Shown piece after piece: positions 22,479-33,330 of a stretch of DNA of 62,000 nt. Source of the DNA: Adiantum capillus-veneris (Eukaryota > Streptophyta > Polypodiopsida > Polypodiales > Pteridaceae); assembly GCA_014529385.2 (NCBI GenBank), contig CM043952.1:64816370-64878369 (forward strand), given 5' to 3'. A program made the translations under genes and the position numbers. The notes beneath the pieces are model-generated. The model saw only the letters and a program-made list of their open reading frames with translations. It made no database searches and was not told the origin of the DNA. Position 1 is the stretch's first letter. Each line of letters opens with the position of its first letter.

Positions 22479-24097
22479 CTACACCCATTTGTTTTGAAGT
22501 GCCCGCTTACCTTTAGGAAACTCAACCAACTCCCATGTTTGGTTGCGATGTAGTGAGTCCATCTCCACTTGCATGCTCTTCGTCTATTCTTCTTTGGATT
22601 CATGTTGCATAGCTTCTTCGTATGATTCCGGCTCTCCAGAATATGAGATCAAGAGATGGTTGAAGGAAGGAACAAACCTTTCTGGAGGTCTACTTGCTCT
22701 TGTAGATCTTCGGGGAATAGGTTGAGGCTCCTCATTTGGTTGACATTGTTGCACATTGTCACCGTTTGTAGTCCTTGAGTCTTCACCGTCCTCAAGCTCC
22801 ATGTACTCATCACCTGTTTCTTTTGTTTGTTTTCTTTCCAAGTAATCTTTGTACATATTTTGTTCGTTAAACATTACATCCCTACTCCTTAAGATTTTAC
22901 CATCTTCAGGATTCCATAGGCGATACCCAAAGTCACCTTCTCCATAGCCAATGAAGAAACACTTTTTGGACTTTGCATCTAGCTTTGATCTTAGGCTTCT
23001 ATCTATGTGCATGAAAGCCTCACACCCAAACACTTTGAGAAATACATAATTCACCGGTTTACTGTCCATGCCTCTTCTGGAACTCCCCCATCCAATGCCG
23101 TTGAGGGTGACCGATTGATTAAGTACACAGACGTACTTACAGCTTCCGCCCAAAGGTCAAGCGGTAGGCCTGCATGTAGCCGCATGCTTCGTGCTCGTTC
23201 CATGATTGTCCTGTTCATCTTTTCCGAAATCCCATTTTGTTGAGGTGTCCTTGGGGTTGTCCTTTGCCTTCGAATGCCATTGCTAGCACAAAAGCTTTCA
23301 AAAGCTTGGCTGCAATATTCGCCTCCATTGTCGGATCTGAGGCATTTAACCTTGGTACTTGTTTCATTCTCCACAAAGGCTTTCCACCTTTGAAATATGG
23401 AAAATACATAGGATTTATTCTTCATGACATAAACCCATGTTTTTCTATTCGCATCGTCTATGAATGTTACATAATACAATGAGCCACCAAGTGATGATGT
23501 ACTTGCAGGACCCCAAACATCAGAATGAACCAACTCAAGTTTTTTTTTTCTTTCATTTCCTGATTTTTGAAATTTTAACCTTTTTTGTTTACCATAAACA
23601 CAATCTTCACAGAACACTAAGTCCACTTCTTTCATACCTGGTAGAAGCTTCTTTGTTTGAAGGATTTGCATTCCTTTGGCACTCATATGCCCAAGTCGGT
23701 AGTGCCACACTGCACTGTCAACTTCTGTAGTTGCTGCACAAGCTGAAGGTTGCGTGCTAACAGTACACAAGTAAAGTGTACCGACTTTTTCTCCCTTGGC
23801 AACCACCAAAGATCCCTTTGAGATCTTCCACCGTTTGTTTCTGAATGCAATGTTGTGACCTTCATCGTCCAATTGTCCTGTTGAGATCAAATTTTTGCGA
23901 AGAGAAGGAACATGCCTAACATCTCTAAGCTTCCATTCATTTTTGTTAGCAGTTTTGACAGAAACTGTACCTTTGCCGACAATCTCACAAGCTTCATCAT
24001 CTCCCAAGTATACATACCCAAAATTACCTTTGGTGTAGTCTTGGAAATGTTTCTTGTGTGGTGTCGCATGGAATGAAGCCCCGGAATCTACTATTCA
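22479..24097 (-). pseudogene. Copia copy 1 protease and integrase
   Basis: The TGA at 24095-24097 replaces the Trp codon just before the protease motif, which follows as IVDSGASFH with the catalytic DSG intact. Then GAG-pre-integrase (WHYRLGHMSAKGM, CEDCVYGKQKRLKF) and the integrase core: first Asp in LVHSDVWGP, second in LRSDNGGEYCS, Glu in TPQQNGISEKMNRT. A 1-bp deletion near 23061 shifts the frame after PEEAW. The rest (FGCEAFMHID, KKCFFIGYGEGDFGYRLW) lies in the frame 22584-23153 and ends at TAG 22584-22586, again at a Trp codon. Confidence 0.9.
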
Positions 24098-24967
24098 GGA
24101 ATTAGACACATTGTCTAATGAGAGAATTAGAGCATCTTGCTCTACTTTACCTGCCACATTGGCCTCCGATGTTGGCTTGTTGTCTTGAGACTCTGTCTCC
24201 TTCTTCTTCTTGGACCAACAATCCGTCTTGACGTGGCCCTTCTTGCCGCAGTTCCAACATTCAAGAACTGACTTTGTGCGTGACTTGCTCCGCCTTGAGC
24301 GATCACGACCCTTTTGGTTTTTGAACCTCTCCTTAGGCCTTCCTCTTGTTTCCACTGATAGTGCAGCACTTGATGATTCTCTTGTGCTTCTCCTTCGCAT
24401 TTCCTCGCTTAGGAGAACACCCCCAACATCATCAAACTTTAGAGTATTTGTACCAGAGATAGAATTACTTACAACCATCACAAGGCTGTCCCAACTATCC
24501 GATAGAGATGATAGTATAAGGAGAGCTCGCACTTCGTCATCGAAATTGATTTTCACCGAATGAAGTTGACTTATGTTTGTGTTAAAGTCATTTAGGTGTT
24601 CTTCAACTGAACCATTCTCTACCATCTTTAGATTGAACAAGCGCTTCATAAGAAATACCTTATTGGATGCCGATGGTTTCTCGTAGAAGTCGTCAAGTGA
24701 CTTCATCAAGTCCTCCGTGGTCTTCATCTCTGAAACATTGAAGGCCACCGTTGACGCCAAGCTTAACCAGATTGTTCCCAATGCCTTTCGATCAAGGACA
24801 ATCCATGCTTCGTCTGCCATTGTTGCGGGCTTCTTCGCAAGACCGCCTAGTGGCAAATAGAGGTCCTTCTGGTAGAGATAGTCTTCAATCTGCATCTTCC
24901 AATGTTGGTAGTTTTTGCCGTTGAACTTCTCAATCTTGAGCTTCCCTTCCTCCGCCATAGCTCCCAC
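24095..24967 (-). pseudogene. gag: Copia copy 1 gag with zinc knuckle
   Basis: 290 codons on the minus strand, starting MGAMAEEGKLKIEKFNG; the second Met is more likely the start, as copy 2 has ATGGCGGAGG in the same place. A capsid region of the UBN2/retrotrans_gag type (NYQHWKMQIEDYL, NDFNTNISQL), then a basic stretch and a zinc knuckle CWNCGKKGHVKTDC (C-x2-C-x4-H-x4-C). In an active element it would run straight into pol; here it ends early at a TGA that replaces Trp. Confidence 0.92.
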
Positions 24968-25017
24968 TCAATTCAAGGAATCCTTTCCTTGAGATAATTT
25001 AGCTACGAGCAAACCTT

Positions 25018-25029
25018 GCTCTGATACCA
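25018..25029 (-). other. Primer-binding site of copia copy 1 (Met-tRNA)
   Basis: GCTCTGATACCA on the plus strand, i.e. TGGTATCAGAGC on the minus strand, two bases from the 5' LTR. Confidence 0.93.
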
Positions 25030-25031
25030 GT

Positions 25032-25825
25032 TGTTAGGAAATAAGACGTAGCTAAATAGATTTTTGAGTAGATTACTTAATGGAGAGAGATAGATTTCAC
25101 ACACAAGAGATTATAGAGTAGAGAGAGAGAGAGTACACACGATATACGTGGTTCACCCAATGTGGGCTACGTCCATGGGAAAGCAGCCACTCAATGGCTT
25201 TAGCACTTCAAAAGAAGAAGTAGTTTACAAAGGGATTAAACCCTTGATAGAGCTCCCGCCTTGCTTCACTCTTACCACCTCACACTCACCTCGTTGCATC
25301 AACTTCACACTATGAAATGTGTGTAGAAATGGCCTCCTTTTATAGGCCAAAAGGGCTGCCCTCTCTTATGAGAGACAGCCATGTGTAGCCGCCCTTGTGC
25401 GAATAAGTCCAAATCGGACCCTCCAATCCGCCCATGTGTGGCCGCCCTTGAGAAGACAAGTCCGCTTTTGAATTCGGCCACCGGCCATTGAATTCGGCCA
25501 TTGACTTCCGACCACCGGCCACCGGCCATTGACTTCCGACCACCGGTCATTAGCCATTGACTATCGGCCACCGGCCAACCGACCGGTTGTGTTCTAACCA
25601 CTTTCCGGTTGCCGTCCGGGCATAATATTCCGGCGAAAAAAAAGACTCAGGGTCCTCTGCCCTCGAGGCCTCTAAAGTTGCCCCTGATTCTTGTCCGTGA
25701 AAATTTTGGTTTCCGGTGAGTGATTTTCCTTCACGCACGATGGCTTCTCCTCATAATGGGGGCCTTACAAATGTGCACTTTTACCACAAAAAATTACAAG
25801 GGTAAATCAGGCTCCCTACTTAACA
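25032..25825 (-). repeat. 5' LTR of copia copy 1
   Basis: TGTTAGG...CTTAACA, 794 bp. It differs from its partner by scattered substitutions and by indels in the CCGGCC-rich patch (about 25480-25590). The minus strand has a TATAAAA box at 25338-25344 inside the short inverted repeat GGCCT/AGGCC. Confidence 0.93.
25338..25344 (-). promoter_or_regulatory. TATA box of the copia LTR
   Basis: TATAAAA on the minus strand, conserved in the LTRs at 54162-54168 and 55092-55098. It marks the likely promoter of the copia family. The start site should lie about 30 bases downstream. Confidence 0.65.
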
Positions 25826-25917
25826 AGGAATTGGATGCTTTGTGTGTGACCAAAAAAGTCTTGCATATCCCTACATAGCAGGGGGCGAGCCTAGCAAGTA
25901 GGGGATGAGAGAGAAAG

Positions 25918-25949
<32 letters not shown>

Positions 25950-27152
25950 GTCCCCTTTACACAAAGGGAATGAAGGACACATGTCAGATGCCTAAGCTAG
26001 TTGCTCCCAAAGTGTGCTCAATTCCTATTGGATGACCCTTGAAGTGGACCAATGAGAATTACGCTAGAGTAAATTTAGCCTAATTAATTTTTAAAAATTT
26101 AATAAAAAGGACCAATGAAAATTAAGTCTCTTGGATGATTATTGGACAGCCCGTGAAGGGGTCCAATAGGATTTGAGCAGCCCAATGGGCTACTTAATTC
26201 CTATTGGTCAGAATGGGGAAAGGTCCAATGGGGATTTAATTCATATAAATCAATTAAGTTTAATTGATTAAGCTCTCACAAAAGGGGAAAGGGGGACACA
26301 TGTCAGAAGGCTATCACTTATGCTGCTTAATAGCCATTGGCTTGACTTGGGGTGGTCTAATGGGGGAAAAGCAAGAGAAAATAGCAAGAGGGCTCGCCCA
26401 AGAGAGAGAGAGGGGGCTGATTTTTGCAGGGCATTATCACACACACACTCACACAATCTCATGTGTGAAGAAAGAGAAGACTATCTCTTCCCAAGCTTTA
26501 ATGGAGAGCTCATCACCTACTCCAAGCTTGTGAGATAGAAGCCTACATCGACACACTCTTGGCATGTGGATGCAAATCCAACCAAGAGCCAAGCTTCAAT
26601 GCATGCTCATCTCCTCTACCATGCTAATTACTAAGCTAAGCTATGCTAATATGAGTGATTATGTGAGGAGATGTACATCTTTCTCGTAATATACTCCTTC
26701 TTCCTCTCAATCTACTCTCATACCTTGCTAGCTCTCACCATCTTCGAAGGTGTGTGAGGTCTTGGGTCTGAGAACGGGGATAATTAAAGTTGTGTTTGCT
26801 AAGTGTTTTGCTTAGTGCATGAAGCTTTCATCTGCCTTGCACTAGCTAGTCTTGAAGGAACACAAAGAATTGTATTGTACAATGTCTCTCTTGATGGGAG
26901 AAACCATAATACAAAGCCTTTTGGAGGGGGGACCGTCTCCATGCAAATCCAGTCCTCAACTGTTGTCAATAGCTTAATTTCTCTCTCTTTTGAAAGTATT
27001 GTTGATGCTATTTAACTAGGTGTTATGCATTTTGTTGCTCTCTCCACCCAAGCACTCTTGTAATTCTCATTAGGTATCTATTCTAATGAAATGCCCACTA
27101 TATTCATGCTAATATCCGCTACACATAAGTTTTTAGACCATGAAATGTTACA
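25826..27152 (+). repeat. 3' LTR of the Ty3 element, second part
   Basis: Resumes with AGGAATTGGATGC after the copia insertion and ends GAAATGTTACA. Contains a (CA)n tract at 25919-25948 that is longer than that of the 5' LTR. Excluding the copia and one copy of AGGAA, the two parts total 1611 bp, close to the 1605 bp of the 5' LTR. Confidence 0.95.
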
Positions 27153-28179
27153 TTCAGTGTATCTCTTAATTTTATCATTCTGGCAGGGGGAAAGTCAGTT
27201 TTGGAGAGAGATTTTTCAATCTGAATTATCTCATCAGCTATCATCACTCTTCTATGGGCTTTGGTTTACTTAGTTGTTTTCTTATATCTGATCATAGAGA
27301 TTTGAATCTCTTTCACAACAGCCTCTCATGCCCTAGCAGGGGAGGAATGTAGGGTAAAGGAGTTCTCCAAAATATTTTGAACTCTTGAGCTAACACTTTT
27401 GATTCCAAACAAAGAATGGTCTAGATGGGCCAACCTCCCTTGCATACATTCTCAGATCTCAAAAGTTCAAACAAAACAGGTTTGTGATCAGATAGCAGTA
27501 TAGAGGCATCAATCATGCATTTAATTAGCCAATGTTCCTGCATGACATTCATAGACATATACATTCTATCTAGTCTAGCAGATCTGAAACAAGAAGCACT
27601 TTGTTTATTGCTCCAAGTATACCCAGTATCCTCACACACATCCACCAGGGTTAATGACTCTATCATTTCTTTCCATAGCATTTTTTCATTGCCAAAGATT
27701 ACCTATCCTTGAGATTTGGACCTATCAGAAATTTTCTCTACCATATTGAAAGTACCTGCATAGATTATATCTCTAGGGAGATTAGTTAACTCTTGCCAGC
27801 AAACAGATCTGTCTGTTATAGAATTTTGAGCATTTATAATGACAATAGTGTAATTTAAAGGTTCAAAAAAGGAAACAACTATCCAGTAGCCCTTTTTTGA
27901 CTGCTGCACATTTGTGATCAGGTTGGCCCATTTACAAGATACACCAATAGTTGCACCTCCTCTGCCTGCACAATGATTAGTATAGAACCACTGAAAGCCA
28001 GAACCAACTCTTTTTAGATTATTAGCTAGTATCTCTCCTTTCACTTTTACCTCTTGAAGACAAATGAAATCTGGGTGCAGAGCCAAGTCTTGCATCCACT
28101 TTTTTATTATCATTGGTCTAGCTGGGTATGTGAGCCCTTTACAATTGAGTGAGAAGCCTGTTATATTTGAACTCTTCAT
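27153..28179 (-). pseudogene. LINE unit 2, endonuclease and linker
   Basis: Continuation of the LINE cut at 12621. The endonuclease frame 27703-28179 begins MKSSNITGFSLNCKGL and carries DFICLQEVKVKG. The 27421-27681 frame has the LLSDHKPVLFELLR box. The linker region 27153-27420 is broken by stops. It is very similar to unit 1 with scattered substitutions. Confidence 0.87.
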
Positions 28180-28529
28180 TTTTTTACTATTTTTTTAGGC
28201 TTGTCCAATGACACAAAGACTCTTCTAGGTTCTGTGGATTTCTCCACTTTCCTTTTAGCTTTTGGTATCTACATATGAGGCAGATATTCTTCTTCTGCTT
28301 GTCTCATTAAGATATCCACAAAAGGAGTTGGAGAGGAGGCTAGGTTAGCTTTGGTTAGGTTATCTTGATCTTCCAACTCTTGAGAAAATTGAAGAAGCTG
28401 AACCTTTTCTGCATATGCTTGATTCAATTGGGTGCTCTGGATGCACTCTCCTTCACTGTCTGAGTCTAAGAGTCCTTTGGTTTTCTCATTGGGGATCTCT
28501 GGGGGGATACCATTGTTGGGCTTGTTTGT
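28180..28529 (-). other. ORF1-ORF2 spacer of LINE unit 2
   Basis: About 350 bp between the ORF1 stop and the ORF2 ATG, with several stops in every minus-strand frame. The same spacer occurs in unit 1 at 7369-7718. Confidence 0.6.
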
Positions 28530-29477
28530 CTAAGGCTCTGAAATAGGGGCTTTTTCTAGGACTTTATGAACACCAGGAGCATCTTCATTATTATGTGCAA
28601 CATAAGCAGTGAACACCTCTTCCGGTAGAACATCGAAGTAATTGGAATTAGGGTTATGAGATCCCTTTTTCTTATGAAATCTTACTGCATTTTTCCTTTG
28701 TACTGGTTGGAAAGCTCTGGACTGTGGGGTATGAGTATCCTTTGCAGTTTGATTTTGATGCTTATTTTTGTGTAAAATTGGACAGTCCTTGATAATATGT
28801 CCCTGCTGAAAACAATGGAAGCATGAATTTGGTAAGTTCCTAATGATTAACTTTTGCTCATGTAGTACCTTTCCACTGCAATATTTGATGGGGACATATA
28901 ATTTGGGGGTTTTGCTAAAATCAACCTCTATTAGTAGTTGTGGATCCCATTTGGGATTTATTCCCTCTGTAGCTTTCTCACCCATAACCTTGCCCACTAC
29001 TTCCCCTATATTGTTGAGCCATAGGTAGTATTCCACAAGGAGATCGGGAAAGTCCACCCACATTGGGGCCTTGGATGGTTTGTCACCCCTAGGATTGAAG
29101 CCCTTATACCATTTGAAGAAAGGAGCTGCACCAAAGCCAATAGAACCAATTCTAGTTCGAGTCATCATTGGAAGTAGGGAATTGGTGATTGAGGACCTAC
29201 CAAACAAGAATAAAAGGAAATACAATATATCAAAGAGGCTAAGAGATGGCAAAAACACAGAGTTGCCTGGAAGGAAAAGGGCAAGGCAAAGTAGATTGAT
29301 GAATGGCAGGAGAAAAGGACTCTGGTAGTGAAGATTATAGAAGGTTTGTTTAAGAAGATGTCGGAGCAGCCTAAATGGTCTTAGGCTAGAACCATCCAAA
29401 GGTTGTTGAAACAATCTTTGGTAGCTTAGGAGGATAAGCCTGTCCAAGGGTCTAGTGAGGAAGAGGTTCATACACAC
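28530..29477 (-). CDS. LINE unit 2 ORF1: DUF4283-like RNA-binding protein with zinc knuckle
   Basis: A 315-codon open frame and the only intact LINE ORF in the window. The first 100 residues are Leu/Phe-rich and may not belong to the protein; an internal Met (LLPMMTRTRIGSIGF) precedes the conserved block FFKWYKGFNPRGDK ... WVDFPDLLVEYYLWLNNIGE, typical of DUF4283. A zinc knuckle CFHCFQQGHIIKDC (C-x2-C-x4-H-x4-C) follows near residue 220, then a basic tail. It would bind LINE RNA in a ribonucleoprotein. The unit 1 copy is frameshifted. Confidence 0.8.
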   Translation of the reverse strand: MCMNLFLTRPLDRLILLSYQRLFQQPLDGSSLRPFRLLRHLLKQTFYNLHYQSPFLLPFINLLCLALFLPGNSVFLPSLSLFDILYFLLFLFGRSSITNSLLPMMTRTRIGSIGFGAAPFFKWYKGFNPRGDKPSKAPMWVDFPDLLVEYYLWLNNIGEVVGKVMGEKATEGINPKWDPQLLIEVDFSKTPKLYVPIKYCSGKVLHEQKLIIRNLPNSCFHCFQQGHIIKDCPILHKNKHQNQTAKDTHTPQSRAFQPVQRKNAVRFHKKKGSHNPNSNYFDVLPEEVFTAYVAHNNEDAPGVHKVLEKAPISEP

Positions 29478-29890
29478 ACTTGATTATTCAACATAATAAA
29501 ATGATTACAAATTTTATTATTTATGCATAACACCTAGTGCTTACACCTATCCAAAAGTCACATGGCTCTTCATGAAAGGGAAATATTCCCCTTGACCTTT
29601 GATCCTTCTATTTGGCTCTACACATGACTCTTCGGACATCACATGCCAACACATGGGCTGTCTCACAGTATGCTACACACATGGCATCTACATGGTAGTT
29701 TACAAGGATAGGGTGAGCTCTTGGGGTGCAACAAACCCCACACCTCAAGAAGCCTCCCCTTGTGGTTTTTGTTGCACGGATCACACACACTACTCCCCTC
29801 AAAACATACTAGGGTAGGTACACATTTTTTCCTTCCCTTAACACATAGGGTGTAGGCACACAAACCTCCTTTGGAACAAAGTAGGGTGTC
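29472..29890 (-). repeat. LTR-derived fragment (family X) flanking LINE unit 2
   Basis: The same sequence as 8673-8776 plus 10377-10690 but uninterrupted: CATGAAAGGGAAATATTCC at 29571-29589 is the empty site of the solo LTR. It ends at the unit junction 29890/29891. Confidence 0.65.
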
Positions 29891-32768
29891 ATCCACTCCC
29901 CATTACACTGCAGGTCTCCCCACTGTTTTATGCTAGCTTCGAAGCACTTGTGTGCTTTGATAGACAATTGCCTACCTTTTTGGTTCGATGTCCATCCTAA
30001 CAAGATTGATTCCTGATACAGCAAGGGTGGATCGGTTCTTACCTTCTGTGAAACATGCATCTTTTCCTTGACACTAAACCAAGCATTCCAGATTCTTGAA
30101 GTTATGAGAGAACCAGTTGCCTTAATGGTCCATTTGGAAGTAATCTGGTCCTAAATTGTTAAATTTCTCCATGCCTCATACTCCTGAAGGAAGAAGTTAG
30201 GAATGATCCTTTAAATTAAGCACGCCCAAAAACCAGTAGTATCTATGGCCCTTACAACCCATTTGGCAACCAACTTTTCTGCCATTTTTTCCATATCCAG
30301 AATGGGAAGACCTCACCCAGTTTTTTCTTGCAACATATTTTCCTTGGGAACCCTGCTCAAGTCTTTTGAGCCACCCCATAAAAAACGTCTTCCCAATTTA
30401 TTTACGTGTAGCATCGAAATCTTGGTTGGCTTCTAGCATGAGATGTAGTAAATCATAGAAGGCAGTAGATAGCTGTTCAGTACAAAGGTTCTTAAGGAGA
30501 GAGTAGGTTGGTAGGAATGCCAATGGAAGACCTTTTTTCTATAACCCAATCCCATCTCTGTGACATTGTAACCTTGAATCCCACTGGAATGCCCAATAGC
30601 CTAAAAATTTTCCCATCTGGGATGACCTTACACCCTGCAACAATGACAACAGTAGGGGTTAGTCCATTGGAAGACTTAAACCCAGTCTTTGTATGCTTGA
30701 TCATAGACCCACTGGCTAGAAATAACAAATTAAGGCATTCCAAGAAGGATTCAACTGACGGTTTATCTACATTAAGAAGTGCATTAGTGTAATCTGCAAA
30801 CATCTAGAGGCATAAATCTTTGTGAGCACCTTTGAACCTAATTCCTCTGAGTTTTCCTTCTTGCATTTTTTTGTTGGACCAGCCACCCAAGAGCATCAGA
30901 AGGGACAACAAAAAAGCATTGGGACCAATGGACAACCCTGTCTGATTGACCTCATTAAAGCAATTACATAAGTTAATTCTCCATTATCAAAAGTTCTAGC
31001 ATATGAATTTCCAAAGAGCGCATGAACAAATTTGATGAAATTTTTGCCCAAACCCTTATCATGAAGTGACTAAAGCACAAAATCCCATTCCATTCTGTCA
31101 TAAGCCTTATCAAAATCCACCTTGAAAGAAAAAAGTCCTACCCATTCTCAACTGCATGTTTCATACCTTCCCACAGAGAGATGATAGCATTTAGAATATA
31201 TCTGGTCTTTATAAAGCCTTTTTTTTCTTGTGAAATGAAGTTAGACATAAGTGGACTGAGTCTCCTGGCTAAGGTTAGAGCAAAGGCTTTATATACAGAA
31301 GTCAGACATGTGATGGGTCTCCAATTATTGAGCTCATCCCTGCCACCTTTTTGAGAATGAGTTTAACAACTCCAGTATTCACTAAAGTAGGAAGCCCCTT
31401 TGCCAACACCTTCTTGCCATACGAGGAGGAGGTAAGGTCCAATAAAGTCTTTATATTGGATATAAAAGTCATTTGGTATTCCATCCAATCCAAGAGATTT
31501 GCATGTTTTGAGATTGCAGATAGTTTCTTTGATCTCCCCAAGAGAGAGAGGTTGGTCAAGGGATGTGGCTATTTCTGGATCCAGGGTTTTCCTTCTGACT
31601 TACCTATGTAAGCTCTTGCCTCTTGAGTAGATTTTGCCCTCAGGGAGACCAGAGAAAATATATGTAAAGAAGTAATGAACAATATGCAGATTCTCCTTAT
31701 GAGTGTCAACTATCCCACCTTTGTTGTCTTTCAAATAAGGTATAAACTCTTTAGCTTTTTCATTTTCAGCAGTTTATACATTTCTTTAGAGGGCTTGTAA
31801 ACTTTCCTAGCTCAGAACTCCCTGGTGTAGACAAGGGCAGTTGGCCTCCACAAGCTCTTCTTGCTTCAGTGTCTTCCTACTTCAGTGTATCTCTTAATTC
31901 TATCATTCTGGCAGGGGGAGAGTCAATTTTGGAGAGAGATTTTTCAATCTGAATTATCTCATCAGCTATCATCACTCTTCTATGAGCTTTGGTTTCATTA
32001 GTTGTTTTCTTATATCTGATTATAGAGATTTGAATCTCTTTGACAACAGCCTCTCATGCCCTAGTAGGGGAGGAATGTAGGGTAAAGGAGTTCTCCAAAA
32101 TATTTTGAACTCTTGAGCTGACACTTTTGATTCCAAACAAAGAATGGTATAGATGGGCCAACCTGCCTTGCATACATTCTCAGATCTCAAAAGTTCAAAC
32201 AAAACAGGTTTGTGATCAGATAGTAGTATAGAGGCATCAATCATGCATTTAATTAGCCAATGTTCCTGCATGACATTCACAGACATATACATTCTATCTA
32301 GTCTAGCACATCTGAAACAAGAACCACTTTGTTTATTGCTCCAAAGTATACCCAGTATCCTCAGACACATCCATCAGGTTTAATGACTCTATCGTTTCTG
32401 TCCATAGCATTTTTTCATTGCCAAAGATTACCTATCCTTGAGATTTGGACCTATCAGAAATTTGCTTTACCACATTAAAAGTACCTGCATAGATTATATC
32501 TCTAGGGAGGTTAGTTAACTCTTGCCAGCAAACAGTTCTGTCTGTTATAGAATTTGGAGCTTATATACTGACAATAGTGTAATTTAAAGGTTCAGAAAAG
32601 GAAACAGCTATCCAATAGCCCTTTTCTGACTGCTACAGGTTTGTGATCAGGTTGGCCCATTTACAAGATACACCAATAGTTGCACCTCCTCTGCCTGCAC
32701 AATGATTAGTATAGAACCACTGAAAGCCAGAACCGACTCTTTTTAGATTATTAGCTAGTATCTCTCCT
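29891..32768 (-). pseudogene. LINE unit 3: RT and partial endonuclease
   Basis: Begins at the same internal point as unit 2. RT fragments: 30197-30379, 30492-30803 (starting MFADYTNALLN, so the second catalytic Asp of FADD is changed to Tyr) and 31302-31559. The endonuclease part at 32020-32370 has LLSDHKPVLFELLR. The homology stops near 32768, inside the endonuclease N-terminal part, so ORF1 and the QE motif are missing. Near 31857-31890 a 16-bp stretch around TTCAGTGT is duplicated in tandem. Confidence 0.85.
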
Positions 32769-32955
32769 GTCAATGCAAAGGCACTGATTCTATTTAATCA
32801 ACCACTAGGGCAAAAGAGAGAGCCCTAATGATCTAGCATATAGGGAGATTTGTAGACCTAGGCATGTAACCATAGGCTCTGATACCACTTGGGTTATGGT
32901 AGGTAGAGTAATGTGGCATTCATTATGTAATTATAATGATTAGAGAGATGAGAGA

Positions 32956-33001
<46 letters not shown>

Positions 33002-33290
33002 GTTAAGGCTTAAGTCAATACACAAGAGATTAGAATGTGGAAAAACACACTTGATTAATCAACATAAGAAAATGATTACACATCTTATTATATAGGTACA
33101 CCACCTAGTGCTTACAACTATCCAAAGGTCACTTTACTCTTCACGTAAGGGCAATATGCCTCTTGACCCTTGGCACTTCTATTTAGCTCTACACATGACT
33201 CTTGGGACATCACATGCTAACACATGGCCACACATGGGCTATCACATGATGCTACATACATGGAGTCTTACCAAGCGCCAAGAAAACTTT
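32769..33290 (-). mobile_element. Remnant of LTR retrotransposon family X: leader, primer-binding site and LTR
   Basis: Downstream of the truncated LINE, GCTCTGATACCA (32876-32887) is the minus-strand Met-tRNA primer-binding site. Two bases later TGGGTTATGG (from 32890) would be the inner end of an LTR read in reverse. The LTR contains a (GA)n run (about 32958-32998) and, from about 33046, the family X sequence also seen at 8673 and 29472. The outer LTR end cannot be placed. Confidence 0.55.
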
Positions 33291-33328
33291 ATCGAACGAA
33301 CACAAAAACCAAGCGAAATCCAAGCAAA

Positions 33329-33330
<2 letters not shown>

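Larger units (their letters stand above)
20234..25825 (-). mobile_element. Ty1/copia retrotransposon nested in the Ty3 3' LTR
   Basis: 5592 bp, minus strand. LTRs of 788 and 794 bp (TGTT...AACA), a Met-tRNA primer-binding site, gag, protease, integrase, RT and RNase H in copia order, and a polypurine tract. The direct repeat AGGAA flanks it (20229-20233, 25826-25830), and the 5' LTR of the host Ty3 element shows the uninterrupted site CCTTAAGGAATTGG. Coding is broken by a TGA, a 1-bp deletion and two TAG codons. It shares its family with the solo LTR at 53697 and the element from 55040. Confidence 0.96.
12622..27152 (+). mobile_element. Ty3/gypsy retrotransposon, chromovirus-like, carrying a nested copia element
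   Basis: A full-length plus-strand LTR retrotransposon: 5' LTR, Met-tRNA primer-binding site, gag, pol in the order protease-RT-RNase H-integrase, a chromodomain-like tail, a polypurine tract and a 3' LTR. The direct repeat TTCAG flanks it (12617-12621 and 27153-27157). Without the nested copia and its duplicated target it is about 8.9 kb. It lies inside the minus-strand LINE of unit 2, so it is younger than that copy. Gag-pol lies in one frame as far as the integrase but has four in-frame stops, then a frameshift, so it cannot move by itself. Confidence 0.95.
4380..33270. repeat. Tandem array of three LINE/LTR-fragment units
   Basis: Units begin with ATCCACTCCCC at 4380, 10691 and 29891. 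Units 2 and 3 are preceded by the identical sequence ACAAAGTAGGGTGTC, the end of the preceding unit. Each unit contains the LINE in the same orientation from exactly the same internal point, then the family X LTR fragment. Independent insertions would not share both LINE truncation point and junction, so this is a tandem segmental duplication. Unit 1's left neighbour shares GGTGT with the junction, a possible microhomology. Unit 3 is shortened on its right (LINE stops at about 32768). Confidence 0.8.

Noticed and set aside
12622-27152. Treating the Ty3 and copia elements as integrated viruses of another kind (pararetrovirus)
   Set aside because: They have two LTRs, tRNA primer sites, integrases and target duplications; no movement protein or envelope-like frame is present.
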